A stretch of DNA of 64,000 nucleotides from Desulfospira joergensenii DSM 10085 (GCF_000420085.1 NZ_ATUG01000001.1:496001-560000); one strand, 5' to 3'; shown: positions 26,112 through 35,004, counted from the stretch's first letter. Numbers and translations are program-made. The notes: a model not told the origin generated them from the letters alone.

Positions 26112-26640
26112 CAAGACCCTTTGAAAAATGTTCGCCACGATTTTTTCCCGTTTAAACTATCGCCACTTGCGGCAGAAAAATCATGTCCGCTCCGCCGTGG
26201 AGGCCGGTATGGGCTGCAGCGGAGTCATCGGGTGGGATTCCGTACAGGCTCTTGATTGGCTTTGCGGTTAAAAAGGGAAATTGTTTGAGCCTTATGTGAG
26301 TTTTTCCCTTTCAGCAAAGCCGGGCTTAGAGCCTGTAGGAATCATTCACCCTGCGCAGCCGCAGTCCATACCGGCCGGAGGTTGTCCTGGAAATCATGTC
26401 TTAAGGATCCTGAAAACGGAAGGGACCCAATCTGCTTATCCTGGGGATGGAATGGGTCGGCATAACCCGGCAGGGGAAGGAAAGGGGCGTTCCGCTTAAT
26501 CCCCTGCTCCCGTCCATGGGAGCAGAGGAAGCTGAAAAGCCCGTGGTTTATCCCGTCCTGAACCCCCGGCCTTTTAAGCCGCTCCACCCCCTTTCCTTCC
26601 CCTGCCTGACCGCCCTGATTTACCATGGGGGTTGGTATCT
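26112..26640 (+). repeat. Integron-leader repeat, copy C (about 529 bp)
   Basis: Nearly identical to 942-1469 with scattered substitutions, including one that spoils the 11-bp hairpin (26509-26537). It leads without a break into attI-like copy C. The shared length of leader plus attI is about 685 bp in both copies. No integrase remnant is readable. Confidence 0.85.
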
Positions 26641-26796
26641 GAGCAATCATTTTAATAAGGCTTTACACGATTCAGTGATCCTGATATGCCATTGAATATA
26701 TAAAGGAATTAGCAAGATCTGGATATCCTTCATATCTGCATATTATCCAGGTAGCTATTTGGTCATATAAGTTATCCAGTTCTACACATCATCTTG
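26641..26796 (+). other. attI: attI-like site, copy C
   Basis: This copy is 156 bp, the same length as copy A and nearly identical to it. The end reads CTTG followed by TTATGT, so the core is GTTATGT (26796-26802), matching the right cores of the attC sites at 10817 and 16318. The same TTTACA-17-TATGCC promoter candidate is present. A cassette with a clear attC follows. Confidence 0.67.
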
Positions 26797-26827
26797 TTAT
26801 GTGGCCAACAAAAAGTAAAGGTTCTAT

Positions 26828-27331
26828 ATGTTTCGAAAAATAAGAAGAAAAGAAAAACAATTAACCACTGATGATTGTAATGAAATTTTGAGAGCGGCAG
26901 AATATGGTACAATTGCGACAATGGGTGAAGATGGATACCCCTATGCTATTCCGCTCAATTTCATCTACCACAAGGGAAGTATCTATTTTCATTGTGCGAA
27001 GACAGGCCATAAATTGGAAAATATCCACTATTGTCCAAACGTATCATTCAATGTTGTAAAAGATGTTTTTGTTGTTCCTATAATTTCCGAATCTAAATTT
27101 AAAGGATTTGATACTAATTTTAATAGCGTGACTATTTTCGGAAGAGCTGTAGAAGTTTTTGGTGATGAAAAAGTAGAAGGATTGCAAGTCCTTTTTAAAA
27201 AATTTTTAAGCAGAGAAGATTCTCAAATGCATAAAGAAGAAGGAATGAAGTATATTGAAAAATCTCTGAATCGAACAAAACTGATTAAAATTGAAATCAA
27301 ACATATGACCGGGAAAAAAGGAATAAATTGA
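26828..27331 (+). CDS. Pyridoxamine 5'-phosphate oxidase-family flavoprotein, gene cassette
   Basis: The 167-residue protein shows the split-barrel pattern of the PPOX-type FMN-binding family: GTIATMGEDGYPYAIPLNF near residue 29, then IYFHCAKTGHKLENI, and a C-terminal IEIKHMTGKKG. This subgroup includes NimA-like nitroimidazole reductases and other small flavin oxidoreductases, so 5-nitroimidazole resistance is one possibility but not demonstrated. AAAGG precedes the ATG by 6 bases. It is the first cassette after attI copy C and is followed by a textbook attC. AT-rich. Confidence 0.82.
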   Translation: MFRKIRRKEKQLTTDDCNEILRAAEYGTIATMGEDGYPYAIPLNFIYHKGSIYFHCAKTGHKLENIHYCPNVSFNVVKDVFVVPIISESKFKGFDTNFNSVTIFGRAVEVFGDEKVEGLQVLFKKFLSREDSQMHKEEGMKYIEKSLNRTKLIKIEIKHMTGKKGIN

Positions 27332-27345
27332 AACTAAGGAGAAAC

Positions 27346-27433
27346 ACATAACCATGCAAATAAACCTGGACTGGGAAAAGCCGCGCCGCTTAGCTCTGCG
27401 CCTTTTCCCAGCTGGTTATTTGCGACGTTAGCA
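27346..27433 (+). other. attC: attC site of the PPOX cassette
   Basis: This 88-bp site has a left core ACATAAC and a right core GTTAGCA. Its arms are the longest here: GCAAATAAACCTGGACTGGG and TTTTCCCAGCTGGTTATTTGC pair over about 20 bp with only a few extra bases on the left arm. The stem-loop between cores is unmistakably attC-like. Confidence 0.88.
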
Positions 27434-27485
27434 TGCAGTAACTTCTTCATTAACATTTTATGTTTCATTCAATCAAAAGGGTAAT

Positions 27486-28364
27486 ATGAAAGTAAACAAA
27501 CCGAGTCGATCTGCCGGGATTATTGCCGCTCACAGAGCAATTGAATCATTAAAGCCACAGGATCAAAGAATATGTTATGACCCATATGCAGCTATGATTC
27601 TTCCTCCCGGCTTTACAGTGGTGGGAGAGCATGATATATCGCCTGAAACCGCATTGGAACTATTCAAAGGTCGTGTCCCCGGCTTTCACGAGCATTTTCT
27701 TGCACGGACCCGATATATAGATGAATACCTACAGCATTTCATTAAAAACAACTTGGAACAACTGGTGATACTCGGAGCTGGTTATGATTCAAGGCCATAT
27801 CGATTTCCAGAATTAAACAATACGATACCGATTTTCGAGGTTGATTATCCTGCTACTCAGGAATACAAAATAGAGAAGTTAAAAGAAGTTTTAAAAACGT
27901 TTCCCTCGAACGTAAACCATGTATCAATTGATTTTCTTGAAGACAACCTTCCAACCGTATTAATTGAAAAAGGATATCGTAAAAACCTAAAGACTCTGTT
28001 TATTTGGGAAGGGGTGACAATGTATATTGATGAGAAAGCTGTGGATAAAACTCTTTCATTTATATCAAGTAATGAAGGGGAAGGAAGTGCCGTGATTTTT
28101 GATTTTACATATGCCGACGTGATTGAAGGAAAATCCGAAATTTTTGAAGCAAAGGAATGGTTCAAAATTGCCTCTGAATCTGATGAACCGCTAGCTTTCG
28201 GTATAGAAAAAGGTAAGATTGAAGATTTTCTAAGAGAACGAGGTTTCCATAACATTGAATGTATTACAGATGAATACTTCAAATCACATTATTTTACAGG
28301 TTGTAATGAAGGTATGAAATCAACACCTATACTATCATTAGTTCATGCTGTTGTTGGAGAATAG
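27486..28364 (+). CDS. SAM-dependent methyltransferase (leucine carboxyl methyltransferase-like family), gene cassette
   Basis: The 292-residue protein opens with SRSAGIIAAHRAIES and RICYDPYAAMILP, then VILGAGYDSRPYRFPEL (SAM-binding loop, about residues 95-111), FEVDYPATQEYK and FIWEGVTMYI. This is the layout of the class I O-methyltransferases grouped with LCM/PPM1 and the TIGR00027 family. AGGG lies 6 bases before the ATG. It is the second cassette behind attI copy C. Only 3 bases after its stop the sequence turns into a fragment of the leader repeat, so its attC has been lost. Confidence 0.85.
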   Translation: MKVNKPSRSAGIIAAHRAIESLKPQDQRICYDPYAAMILPPGFTVVGEHDISPETALELFKGRVPGFHEHFLARTRYIDEYLQHFIKNNLEQLVILGAGYDSRPYRFPELNNTIPIFEVDYPATQEYKIEKLKEVLKTFPSNVNHVSIDFLEDNLPTVLIEKGYRKNLKTLFIWEGVTMYIDEKAVDKTLSFISSNEGEGSAVIFDFTYADVIEGKSEIFEAKEWFKIASESDEPLAFGIEKGKIEDFLRERGFHNIECITDEYFKSHYFTGCNEGMKSTPILSLVHAVVGE

Positions 28365-28367
28365 AAA

Positions 28368-28402
28368 ATTCACCCTGCGCAGTCGCAGTCCAGACCGGCG
28401 GG
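28368..28402 (+). repeat. Leader-repeat fragment (about 35 bp)
   Basis: ATTCACCCTGCGCAG and the following 20 bases match the inside of the leader (1174-1208 and the equivalent part of copy C) with few differences. It lies between a cassette gene and a truncated AraC regulator, marking the right junction of the accessory region. Confidence 0.75.
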
Positions 28403-28482
28403 GGCTCTGCAAGGGCGGTCATGGCCTTACAGGAAAAATGGCAGACCGTATAGGTTAACCGGCTGTCGCCTAAGGGAACGCC

Positions 28483-28710
28483 TTAATGAATCTGACCCGG
28501 ATTGAGGAGGGTTATGCTTCCAGGACCTGCAACGGCGGCTTTCTGTTTTCTGCCCAGGCATTGGCAGGTCCCGGATTTGATAAGGGTGACCACGTATTGG
28601 TTGTCGTGGAAGTGTTCGGGAAAACAGTGACGGCTGTTGGTTACCCTACCGATGTCAATTCCGGACAGGGCCGGGTCCCGGAAAAATTTAACATCTGTTT
28701 TCGGTTTCAT
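28483..28710 (-). pseudogene. AraC-family regulator, N-terminal cupin fragment
   Basis: The 75 residues (IGRVTNSRHCFPEHFHDNQY, then GPGSITLLNPGQIH) are the start of an AraC-type sensor (cupin) domain. The frame stops right after the NPGQIH motif, which normally continues; the whole DNA-binding half is missing. The break is about 80 bases from the leader fragment at 28368, so the accessory DNA probably truncated this gene. It follows the SBF transporter gene on the same strand and may once have regulated the peptide operon. Confidence 0.75.
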
Positions 28711-28764
28711 GGCACAGAGTATAAAGCGGCTTTCGCGAAAAGTATTGTAACAAATTGCTGGGGG

Positions 28765-29721
28765 TCAGCCCTCTCCCATGCGCCCGGCCAGATAGCCGTC
28801 CATCATGAGGTGGAGCACGTGGTGAACCACGCAGACCAAAAGGGCGGTGCCGAACTGGGGAAAGCAGGTGATCTGAATGATGACGGCCAAGGGAAGGGTT
28901 TTCTGGGCGCCCATGAACACCACCGACTCCCGCCTCCCCTTTCCCAGTCCCAGCAGCGGTGTTACCAGAAAGGCAATGCCCAGAAGCCCTGCATGGAAAA
29001 CCGCCACCAGGGGCAGGATCCAGGCCATGGCCTGGGTCTGGGAGATCAGCACCTCCCGGGCCCCGGACAGGGACATGAATACGATACCAAGGACAATGCA
29101 CTGGTTGGCCATTCCCAGGCGCCTCTTCCATGCAGGCGTGACGGTCGGCAGCGCCTTCTGCTTGGTTAGAAGTCCCAGCACCAGGGGTACCAGCACCAGG
29201 AACACCAGCTTGATGAGGATGGCCTTCCGGTCGACGACGATGTCTGCACCAAGTCCTAAGTTTGCCACCATCCTGGGCAAAATCAGGGGGATGGAGATGA
29301 CCGAGAGGCAGTTGGACAGAATGGTCACAAACAGGGCATGGGCCATGTTGCCCCCAGCCTGTCCGGTCATGACCACCCCGGATGACAGGGTGGTGGGCAT
29401 CACCGCCACAAGGATGATGCCGATGGCCACCCCGGTTTCCAGGGGAAGGTGAAGCAGGAGCATGGCCAGGACAGGGGCCACCCCGGCAATGAGGCCCAGG
29501 GCCGCAGCCGTGGCCTTGATATCCCGGATCCCGGCCCGGATCTGGGCAGGTTCTATGATCAGGCCGGAGAAGAAAAAGATGATGAAAATCATCAGGGGCG
29601 GTCCCTGGTGGATTTTAAAAAAGATGCCTGTCCGGGCCAGGGTCAGGCTGCTGTCCAGGATCACCCCGGCAAATACCAGGATAAGGCCTGCCAGAAACCA
29701 TTGTTTTTTGATAGTGCTCAC
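28765..29721 (-). CDS. Bile acid:sodium symporter (SBF-like) family transporter
   Basis: The 318-residue hydrophobic protein has about ten predicted helices and family segments such as FFSGLIIEPAQI and VAVMPTTLSSGVVMTGQAGG. SBF-like proteins move organic anions, usually with Na+. The gene lies 7 bases downstream of the M20 peptidase gene on the same strand, so it is probably the last intact gene of the peptide operon. It may export or import a hydrolysis product, but the substrate is not readable from the sequence. The start at 29721 has a usable AAGG upstream. Confidence 0.85.
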   Translation of the reverse strand: MSTIKKQWFLAGLILVFAGVILDSSLTLARTGIFFKIHQGPPLMIFIIFFFSGLIIEPAQIRAGIRDIKATAAALGLIAGVAPVLAMLLLHLPLETGVAIGIILVAVMPTTLSSGVVMTGQAGGNMAHALFVTILSNCLSVISIPLILPRMVANLGLGADIVVDRKAILIKLVFLVLVPLVLGLLTKQKALPTVTPAWKRRLGMANQCIVLGIVFMSLSGAREVLISQTQAMAWILPLVAVFHAGLLGIAFLVTPLLGLGKGRRESVVFMGAQKTLPLAVIIQITCFPQFGTALLVCVVHHVLHLMMDGYLAGRMGEG

Positions 29722-29728
29722 CAGAAGG

Positions 29729-31162
29729 TTATCCTTTTTTCGACGTCTCTTTGTCCGGTTCCGGCCCTCCGGTTTCCCCGATATCCCAGAACAGCCCTGT
29801 CATCAGGGCCAGTCCCTCTTCCAGGATGGCCGGCAGGACGTGCTCATTGGGCGCATGCTGGCAGCAGCCGGCATAGGAGTGGGGCACCCAGATGGTGGGC
29901 AGCCCCAGCACATGGCTGAAGGCATCGTTGGGCAGGGTGCCGCCCAGGTTGGGCAGAAAGGAGACCTGCTTTTTCTCAGGGCCCTTTGCCAGGAGATCCA
30001 GGGTGGTGTCAAAGGAAGCCGTGACAAAGGAGACCCAGGGGTTGTCCGGGGCCATGCGGGTGGCAAGCCCATAGTTGTTGGGAACCTCAATCACCTCAAC
30101 CTCGGAAAATCCGTGGTCGTCCAGGTGGGCCCGGATGGCCGGGATAAATGTGGCAGGATCCATGTCCGCCAGGAATCGGATATGGCATCTGGCCCAGGCC
30201 GCGGGAGGGATGGCGTTGACCGGGCTTGCCGGGGTACCGCATTCAAAGGCCAGGACATCCAGGGTGTTCCATCCGTATACCTTCCGTGCCGCGCTTAATC
30301 CCGGTTCCCCCCAGGACGGATCAATTTCGGGGCCGCCCTGCCCTGTTACCGAGAGCTTGTCAATGGCCGCTGCAATGGATCGGGGCAGGTCTTTGGGCCG
30401 CAGGGCATCCACCAGGATCTTTCCCTTTTGATCCACAAGGCTTGAAATGGCATGGGAGAGGATGATGCCGGGGTTGGCCAAAAGCCCGCCCCAGTTCCCC
30501 GAATGGTGGCCCCCTTCCCGCAGGGTCAGCTTCAGGTCAAAGTTGAATACGGCCCGGCTGCCCCCGAAAATGGTGGGGGTGCCCGGCTCGATTCTGGGAC
30601 CGTCCGATGCAATGAGCACATCTGCGGCAAGGGCTGTTTTTTCAGCGGCGCAAACAGCATGAAGTCCCGGAGATCCCATCTCCTCACCCATTTCCAGAAG
30701 CAGGGTGAGGTTGAACCCCAAGGTTCCCCGTTCCTGGAGCACGCAGTCCATGGCCGCAAGGTTCACAGCGTGCTGCCCCTTGTTGTCTGCAGCTCCCCTG
30801 CCGTACCAGCGGTCCCCGTCCCGGGTCAGGGCAAAGGGGCCGCCTCCCTTTGTCCAGGCATCATCCATGCCCGGAACCGTATCCCCGTGGCCGTAAACCA
30901 GCACTGTGGGTAGAGCCTTGTCCTCCACCCGCCTGGCAATAAGAAAGGGGGCGCAGGGATCTTCCGGGTTTTCCACTATTCTGGTTTCAAACGCCCGGGA
31001 GGCCAGCCAGGGAATGATCTTTTCCTCAAGATAGGCGGTGAGTGAAGGTTTCCGGTCGTCAGCCCTGCTTCCCGTGTCCAGGGAAACCCAGTCGGAAAGA
31101 AGGGTGAACAGGCTGTCCGCTGCAAAGGCCCTGGCCCTGTCAAGGGCGTGGGTTCGGTTCAT
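29729..31162 (-). CDS. M20-family metallopeptidase (ArgE/DapE/CNDP-like)
   Basis: The 477-residue protein has the M20 pattern: LVYGHGDTVPGMDDAW (metal His and Asp, near residue 90), then WYGRGAADNKGQ (bridging Asp), a Glu pair in LLLEMGEEMGSPG, and a late His in GTLPNDAFSHVLG. Its length fits the dipeptidase-like branch. It lies 12 bases downstream of the ABC ATPase gene, so imported peptides or acylated amino acids are the likely substrates. It is the second M20 enzyme of the operon, and the two are not close in sequence. No signal peptide, so cytoplasmic. Confidence 0.9.
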   Translation of the reverse strand: MNRTHALDRARAFAADSLFTLLSDWVSLDTGSRADDRKPSLTAYLEEKIIPWLASRAFETRIVENPEDPCAPFLIARRVEDKALPTVLVYGHGDTVPGMDDAWTKGGGPFALTRDGDRWYGRGAADNKGQHAVNLAAMDCVLQERGTLGFNLTLLLEMGEEMGSPGLHAVCAAEKTALAADVLIASDGPRIEPGTPTIFGGSRAVFNFDLKLTLREGGHHSGNWGGLLANPGIILSHAISSLVDQKGKILVDALRPKDLPRSIAAAIDKLSVTGQGGPEIDPSWGEPGLSAARKVYGWNTLDVLAFECGTPASPVNAIPPAAWARCHIRFLADMDPATFIPAIRAHLDDHGFSEVEVIEVPNNYGLATRMAPDNPWVSFVTASFDTTLDLLAKGPEKKQVSFLPNLGGTLPNDAFSHVLGLPTIWVPHSYAGCCQHAPNEHVLPAILEEGLALMTGLFWDIGETGGPEPDKETSKKG

Positions 31163-31173
31163 ATCTGTCTCCT

Positions 31174-32136
31174 TTAAAAATTATCCGGAAAGTGGCAGGC
31201 CACAAGTTTTCCGTCGTTAACCTGGGTCTTTGGCGCCTCCCGGGTACACAGATCCCGGCATTTGACGCACCTGGGGTGGAAGGTGCATCCCGACGGCGGG
31301 TCAATGGGGTTGGGATATTCAATGCCCAGATGAAGATCCGGCAGGCCCATGGCAGGTTCCGGCGTGAGCACCGATGCCAGCAGGGCCTGGGTATAGGGGT
31401 GGCTGGGCCGGGCAAACAGGTCGCAGGCCTTGGCCTCTTCCACGACCCGCCCCAGATACATCACCGCCACATGGGTGGCAATATGCTCCACCACGGCCAG
31501 GTCGTGGCTGATGAACAGATAGGTCAGGTCCAGTTCGTTTCTCAGGTCCATGAGCATGTTCAGGATCTGGGCCTGGACCGATACGTCCAGGGCGGATGTG
31601 GGCTCGTCGCAGAGCACGATTTCAGGTTTCATGATCAGGGCCCTGGCCACGGCCACCCGCTGGCGCTGTCCCCCGGAGAGCTGGTTGGGATAGTTGTGCT
31701 TGAGCCGGGGGGGCAGGCCCACAATCTCCATGATCTCATCCACCCTTTTGTCCAGGTCTGCCCCGGTTCTGGCCAGGCCCTGGGACCGCAGGGGCAGGGT
31801 GATGATCTTGGTAATGGATTTCCTGGGATTCAGGGAGGAGTAGGGATCCTGGAATACGGGCTGGATTTTTTTTGCGATCTGTTTGCTGCCCATGACGGCG
31901 ACGTTCTGGCCGCTGATGAACAAATCGCCTGATGTCGGGGTTTCAAGGCCCAGCATCATCTTGGCAATGGTGGTCTTGCCGCAGCCCGACTCCCCCACAA
32001 GTCCCAGAATAGACCCTTTGGGGATGGAAAGGCTCACACCATTTACCGCCTTAAGTGATTTTTTCCCCTTGAAGATACCGGCACTGACCCTGTAGGTCTT
32101 GGTAATATCCTGGGTTTCCAATGCAAATTGGCTCAT
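31174..32136 (-). CDS. Peptide ABC transporter ATP-binding protein (DppF/OppF type)
   Basis: Walker A (GLVGESGCGKTT, about residue 49), the signature LSGGQRQRVAVARAL, and Walker B (EIVLCDEPTSALD) are all intact. The C-terminal FHPRCVKCRDLC segment is the oligopeptide-transporter C-terminal Cys cluster. At 320 residues it is the usual DppF size. The start shares one base with the stop of the DppD-type gene. It is one of two ATPases that should power import through the adjacent permeases. Confidence 0.93.
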   Translation of the reverse strand: MSQFALETQDITKTYRVSAGIFKGKKSLKAVNGVSLSIPKGSILGLVGESGCGKTTIAKMMLGLETPTSGDLFISGQNVAVMGSKQIAKKIQPVFQDPYSSLNPRKSITKIITLPLRSQGLARTGADLDKRVDEIMEIVGLPPRLKHNYPNQLSGGQRQRVAVARALIMKPEIVLCDEPTSALDVSVQAQILNMLMDLRNELDLTYLFISHDLAVVEHIATHVAVMYLGRVVEEAKACDLFARPSHPYTQALLASVLTPEPAMGLPDLHLGIEYPNPIDPPSGCTFHPRCVKCRDLCTREAPKTQVNDGKLVACHFPDNF

Positions 32137-33161
32137 TAGTTTGCCTCCCTTTCCGGGTCATCCCAGACGGTTTCAGGATGGGACAGTCCCCGGGCCTGAA
32201 TCCGGGCGCACCGGTAGGCGCGCCCGTCGGGCAGGCAGACCAGGGAAAGGTCCTTGTCCGCACACGCAGGGCCTGCCTGCGGGCACCGGCTTCTGAAGGA
32301 GCAGCCCCAGAGCTCGCCGATTGGGGTGGGGACAATGCCGGGGATGGATCCCAGCTTGCCGCCGGGTTCGGTTTTTCCTGGCACCGGGATACAGGCCATG
32401 AGCCCCCGGGTGTAGGGGTGGACCGGCCGGGTAAAGATATCGGTGATGGACCCCTCCTCCACAACCTGCCCGCAGTACATGATCACCACGTCGTCCGCCA
32501 CCCTGGAAACCACGCCCAGATCATGGGTGATCAGGATCATGCCCATGTTGAACTCCTCCTGGATTCCGGCCAGAAGCCCCATGATCTGGGCCTGGATGGT
32601 GACGTCCAGGGCGGTGGTGGGTTCATCGGCAATGATGAGCGACGGTCCGCACATCAGCCCCATGGCGATCATGATCCGCTGGCGCAGTCCTCCAGAGAGC
32701 TGGTGGGGGTATTGTTTGAGCCGGGAGGATGCGCCGGTGATCCCCACCTTTTCCAGCAGGAACACGGCCCGGTCCCGGGCCTTTCGTGCCGAGACCTTCT
32801 GGTGGGTGGTCAGGGCTTCGGTGAGCTGGTTCCCGATGGTGTAGCAGGGGTCCAGGGAGGTCATAGGTTCCTGGAATATCATGGCCATCTGGGAGCCCCT
32901 GACCCGGGAGAGCTGGGCCTCGGTCATGCCTAAAAGGCTTTTGCCGTCCAGGGTGATGGCATCGGCCCGAAAGGTGGCAGACGGGGGCAAAAGCCCCATG
33001 ATGGCCATGGCGGTCATGGATTTTCCGCAACCCGATTCCCCCACAAGGCTTAAGGTTTTTCCCTTTTCAACGGAAAAGCTGACATCCCTTACCGCATGGA
33101 GGGAGCCTGCGGGCAGGTTCAGGTCCACATAGAGGTTCTTGACTTCAAGCAGGGCGTTCAT
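32136..33161 (-). CDS. Peptide ABC transporter ATP-binding protein (DppD/OppD type)
   Basis: The 341-residue protein has Walker A (LVGESGCGKSMT, about residue 37), signature LSGGLRQRIMIAMGL and Walker B (PSLIIADEPTTALD), plus the C-terminal Cys-rich segment (SFRSRCPQAGPAC). The order DppB-C-D-F along the minus strand is conventional. The start overlaps the DppC-type stop by 4 bases (ATGA), so translation is coupled. Confidence 0.93.
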   Translation of the reverse strand: MNALLEVKNLYVDLNLPAGSLHAVRDVSFSVEKGKTLSLVGESGCGKSMTAMAIMGLLPPSATFRADAITLDGKSLLGMTEAQLSRVRGSQMAMIFQEPMTSLDPCYTIGNQLTEALTTHQKVSARKARDRAVFLLEKVGITGASSRLKQYPHQLSGGLRQRIMIAMGLMCGPSLIIADEPTTALDVTIQAQIMGLLAGIQEEFNMGMILITHDLGVVSRVADDVVIMYCGQVVEEGSITDIFTRPVHPYTRGLMACIPVPGKTEPGGKLGSIPGIVPTPIGELWGCSFRSRCPQAGPACADKDLSLVCLPDGRAYRCARIQARGLSHPETVWDDPEREAN

Positions 33162-34075
33162 GAGCGTCCTTCCGGTGAGGTGACATCCCGCAGCCCGTCA
33201 CCGAACAGGTTCATGCCCAGGACCAGAAAAAACAGGGCCACCCCAGGGATGGTGACAAGATAGGGGGAAAAGAGCATCAGATCCTTGCCTTCGGAAATCA
33301 TCAGACCCCATGAGGGCGTGGGCGGCTGGACCCCCATGCCCAGAAAGGAAAGCGCCGCCTCCAGAAGGATGGCCCGGCCGATCTCGAGGGTGGCCACGAT
33401 GACGATGGAGTTCAGCAGGTTGGGCATGATCTCCCGTGTCATGATCCAGAGCACGGAACATCCGGCTGCCTGGGCAGCCTGGACATAGTCCATGGCCCGG
33501 ATCTGCTGGGTGGTGGCCCGCAGGACCACGGCGAACCGGTCCCAGATCAGGCAGCCCAAAACCAGGATCACCACCTGCATGGACCCGCCGATGAGCGCCA
33601 CCACAGCCACGGCCACCAGAACGGCGGGAAGGGCCAGGCGTACGGTGATGATGAAGCTGACCACCATGTCTGCTACCCCGCCGAAAAAGCCTGCAATGAG
33701 CCCCAGGGAGATGCCGATGGCAGCGGCAATGGCCGTGCAGGAAAGCCCGATGAGAAGGGAAATCCTGGCCCCGTATACCAGGCGGGAAAGATAGTCCCGG
33801 CCCATGTTGTCCGTGCCCAGGGGATGGTCCCAGGTGCCTTTGGCATCCCATACCGGGGAGATCATCCGGCTGGAAAGATCCTGGGCATAAGGGTCGTGCC
33901 CGGCAATATAAGGGGCGAACAGGGCCACCATGAGAACGATGAAGACCATGAGACCGCCGGCAATGAACCCCCTATGGGTTTTCATGCGCTGGCGCATGAT
34001 CTGGCCCGGGGTGGGAAAGACCACATCCAGGCCTAGGCCCTTGTGAAAATCCGATGTTGTTGATACTGCTGACAT
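33158..34075 (-). CDS. Peptide ABC transporter permease (DppC/OppC type)
   Basis: The 305-residue membrane protein has the N-terminal OppC-like helix (FIAGGLMVFIVLMVALFAP), HPLGTDNMGRDYLSRLVYGA just after it, and the EAA loop (EAALSFLGMGVQPPTPSWG) that contacts the ATPases. About six helices. It should form the inner-membrane channel with the DppB-type protein. Overlaps both neighbours by 1-4 bases. Confidence 0.92.
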   Translation of the reverse strand: MSAVSTTSDFHKGLGLDVVFPTPGQIMRQRMKTHRGFIAGGLMVFIVLMVALFAPYIAGHDPYAQDLSSRMISPVWDAKGTWDHPLGTDNMGRDYLSRLVYGARISLLIGLSCTAIAAAIGISLGLIAGFFGGVADMVVSFIITVRLALPAVLVAVAVVALIGGSMQVVILVLGCLIWDRFAVVLRATTQQIRAMDYVQAAQAAGCSVLWIMTREIMPNLLNSIVIVATLEIGRAILLEAALSFLGMGVQPPTPSWGLMISEGKDLMLFSPYLVTIPGVALFFLVLGMNLFGDGLRDVTSPEGRS

Positions 34076-34992
34076 TAATTACTCCTGATTCTGGGATCGA
34101 GAAAGGCGTTAAGCAGATCCCCCAGAAAGGTCAGAAAAATATAAGTGGTGGATAAAAACAGGACAATGGCCTGGACCACGGGCAGGTCTGACCGGGAAAT
34201 GGAGACCCAGGCCAGGCTGCCCAGACCGTTTAAGGCAAATATGGACTCGATGACGATGGAGCCGCCGAGCATGAACCCTAGCTGGACCGCTGCCACAGCC
34301 ACCACGGGAATGATGGCGTTGCGAAGGGTATGCTTGAACAGGATCGTGGGCCACCGAAGCCCCTTGGCCCGGGCGGTCCTGATATGGTCCGATCCCAGCA
34401 CCTCCATCATCCCGGACCGCACCAGGCGCATGATGGCAGGGGTGGCATAATATCCCAGGGCAATGGTGGGCATGACAAAGTGCTGCCAGGACTCACTGCC
34501 GGAAATGGGCAGCCACCGAAGATGCACCCCGAAAAAGATGATCAGGATCAGGCCGAACCAGAACGATGGCATGGCCTGGCCCATCACCGATATGCTCAGG
34601 GCCACCCGGTCGATCCAGGTATTGGGCCGCACCGCCGCCAGCATGCCTAAGGGGATGGAGAGGATCAGGGCAAAGGACAGGGCACTGACCCCCAGGATCA
34701 TGGTAACCCCCATGTGCTCGTGAAGCATCTGGGCCACGGGCCGGTTCAGGTAGGGGGATTTGCCGAAATCCCCGTGAAGGGCCCTGTTGGCCCATTCCAT
34801 GTACTGGACGACAATGGGGCGGTCAAACCCGTACTGGGTCCGTACAAACTCGATTTCCTCACTGCTTGCACCTTCCCCTGCCAGGGATATGGCAGGGTCG
34901 CCCGAGACCCGCAGGAGCATGAACGAAATCATGGAAACCGTTATCAGCACCAGCAAAGCGAGCCCCAGGCGTTTTAATGTATATACCAGCAT
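34075..34992 (-). CDS. Peptide ABC transporter permease (DppB/OppB type)
   Basis: The 305-residue protein begins with the DppB-type membrane anchor (LKRLGLALLVLITVSMISF) and has RVSGDPA, FGKSPYLNRPV and the EAA-type loop (RTARAKGLRWPTILFKHTLR), followed by the last helices. About six helices predicted. It is 12 bases downstream of the binding-protein gene. Confidence 0.92.
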   Translation of the reverse strand: MLVYTLKRLGLALLVLITVSMISFMLLRVSGDPAISLAGEGASSEEIEFVRTQYGFDRPIVVQYMEWANRALHGDFGKSPYLNRPVAQMLHEHMGVTMILGVSALSFALILSIPLGMLAAVRPNTWIDRVALSISVMGQAMPSFWFGLILIIFFGVHLRWLPISGSESWQHFVMPTIALGYYATPAIMRLVRSGMMEVLGSDHIRTARAKGLRWPTILFKHTLRNAIIPVVAVAAVQLGFMLGGSIVIESIFALNGLGSLAWVSISRSDLPVVQAIVLFLSTTYIFLTFLGDLLNAFLDPRIRSN

Positions 34993-35004
34993 GAATTGGC
35001 CCGC

